64,000 nt of DNA from the NCBI GenBank assembly GCA_019914995.1, contig CM034133.1, positions 9,318,495 through 9,382,494 of the forward strand, in the 5' to 3' direction. This document shows positions 63,901 to 64,000 of the stretch, piece after piece (the stretch's first letter is position 1; each line of letters begins with the position of its first letter). The position numbers and the translations under genes are program-made. The notes below the pieces were generated by a model, which was not told where the DNA came from, did not search any database, and was given only the letters and a program-made list of their open reading frames with translations. The DNA is from Acanthochlamys bracteata (Eukaryota; Streptophyta; Magnoliopsida; Pandanales; Velloziaceae).

Positions 63901-64000
63901 AAGACATGTGCTGATAACGTCCAACGGTCTTTGCCCTCAAGCAACCTTATTAGAGACATATTTGAAGAACACTCAATGAAACATCTCTGAGAAATTATTT
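57901..64000. other. Right-hand 6-kb region with no recognised gene
   Basis: This region is less AT-rich than the MITE spacers yet has no protein-like frame. Two stretches about 2.4-2.5 kb apart (near 59.1-59.7 kb and 61.6-62.1 kb) share blocks in the same order and look like an old duplication. A MITE lies at 61171-61350 and a (TA)n run at about 60364-60382. A splice-like 69-bp segment at 62775-62843 (minus) may be an untranslated exon. It could be the intron or leader territory of a gene outside the window. Confidence 0.4.
61171..61350. mobile_element. Short Tourist-like MITE, TAA duplication
   Basis: The left end is GAGCGTGTTTTAGTTTG and the right end is AAACAAGCCCC; TAA flanks both sides. 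It is internally rich in GTGAGTTC-type blocks like the element at 44168. Confidence 0.65.

Overview
This window is nuclear DNA of a flowering plant, most likely a eudicot. Its genes have many GT-AG introns in AT-rich surroundings, and they include plant-only families: a phytochrome-interacting bHLH factor, a non-canonical Aux/IAA repressor, a type I MADS-box factor, a GH19 chitinase and plastid protoporphyrinogen oxidase. There are no operons, phage, plasmid or CRISPR features. The species cannot be named from the sequence.

Layout, left to right: 1-2.6 kb is gene-free and holds small transposon-like repeats. 2.6-4.8 kb (minus) is guanosine deaminase, 5 coding exons. 4.8-8.5 kb has no recognised gene. 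8.5-10.3 kb (minus) is intronless dyskerin (NAP57/CBF5). 11.0-12.6 kb (minus) is a peroxisomal DHNA-CoA thioesterase-like gene whose last exon lies about 1 kb beyond exon 2. 14.0-14.2 kb (minus) is a small putatively acylated protein. 14.2-20.2 kb is repeat-rich, with a candidate internally deleted hAT-like element. 20.3-31.5 kb (plus) is complete CAND1 (28 coding exons, 1221 aa). 33.3-33.9 kb (minus) is an AGL80-like M-gamma MADS gene. 35.9-36.9 kb (plus) is a GH19 chitinase. 37.7-38.0 kb (minus) is the two-exon membrane peptide RCI2/PMP3. 41.7-42.7 kb (minus) is an IAA31-like Aux/IAA. 46.4-50.7 kb (minus) is protoporphyrinogen oxidase 1 (9 exons). 52.6-54.8 kb (minus) is PIF3-like (6 coding exons). 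From 54.8 kb to the end I find no convincing protein gene, only repeats, a diverged duplicated non-coding segment and one weak candidate exon.

The genes do not form one pathway. They are ordinary single genes of nucleoside catabolism, rRNA pseudouridylation, phylloquinone synthesis, cullin-RING ligase cycling, tetrapyrrole synthesis, and light, auxin, stress and defence signalling. Two loose links exist: CAND1 controls SCF ligases such as the one that degrades Aux/IAA proteins, and PIF factors restrain tetrapyrrole genes in the dark. I read no functional cluster into this.

The spacers are full of 140-300 bp AT-rich elements ending in GGGYGYGTTT-type inverted repeats and flanked by 3-bp duplications (TAA, TTA, CTA or CAA). 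These fit Tourist-like (PIF/Harbinger) MITEs. The most notable individual observations are an in-frame stop before a family-like tail in PIF3, a His-to-Asn change in the thioesterase hot-dog motif, GC-AG introns in CAND1 and PPOX1, and a LINE fragment with target-site duplication in a CAND1 intron. Exon limits were derived by hand from splice consensus, reading phase and family similarity. I did not identify a clearly new biological system.
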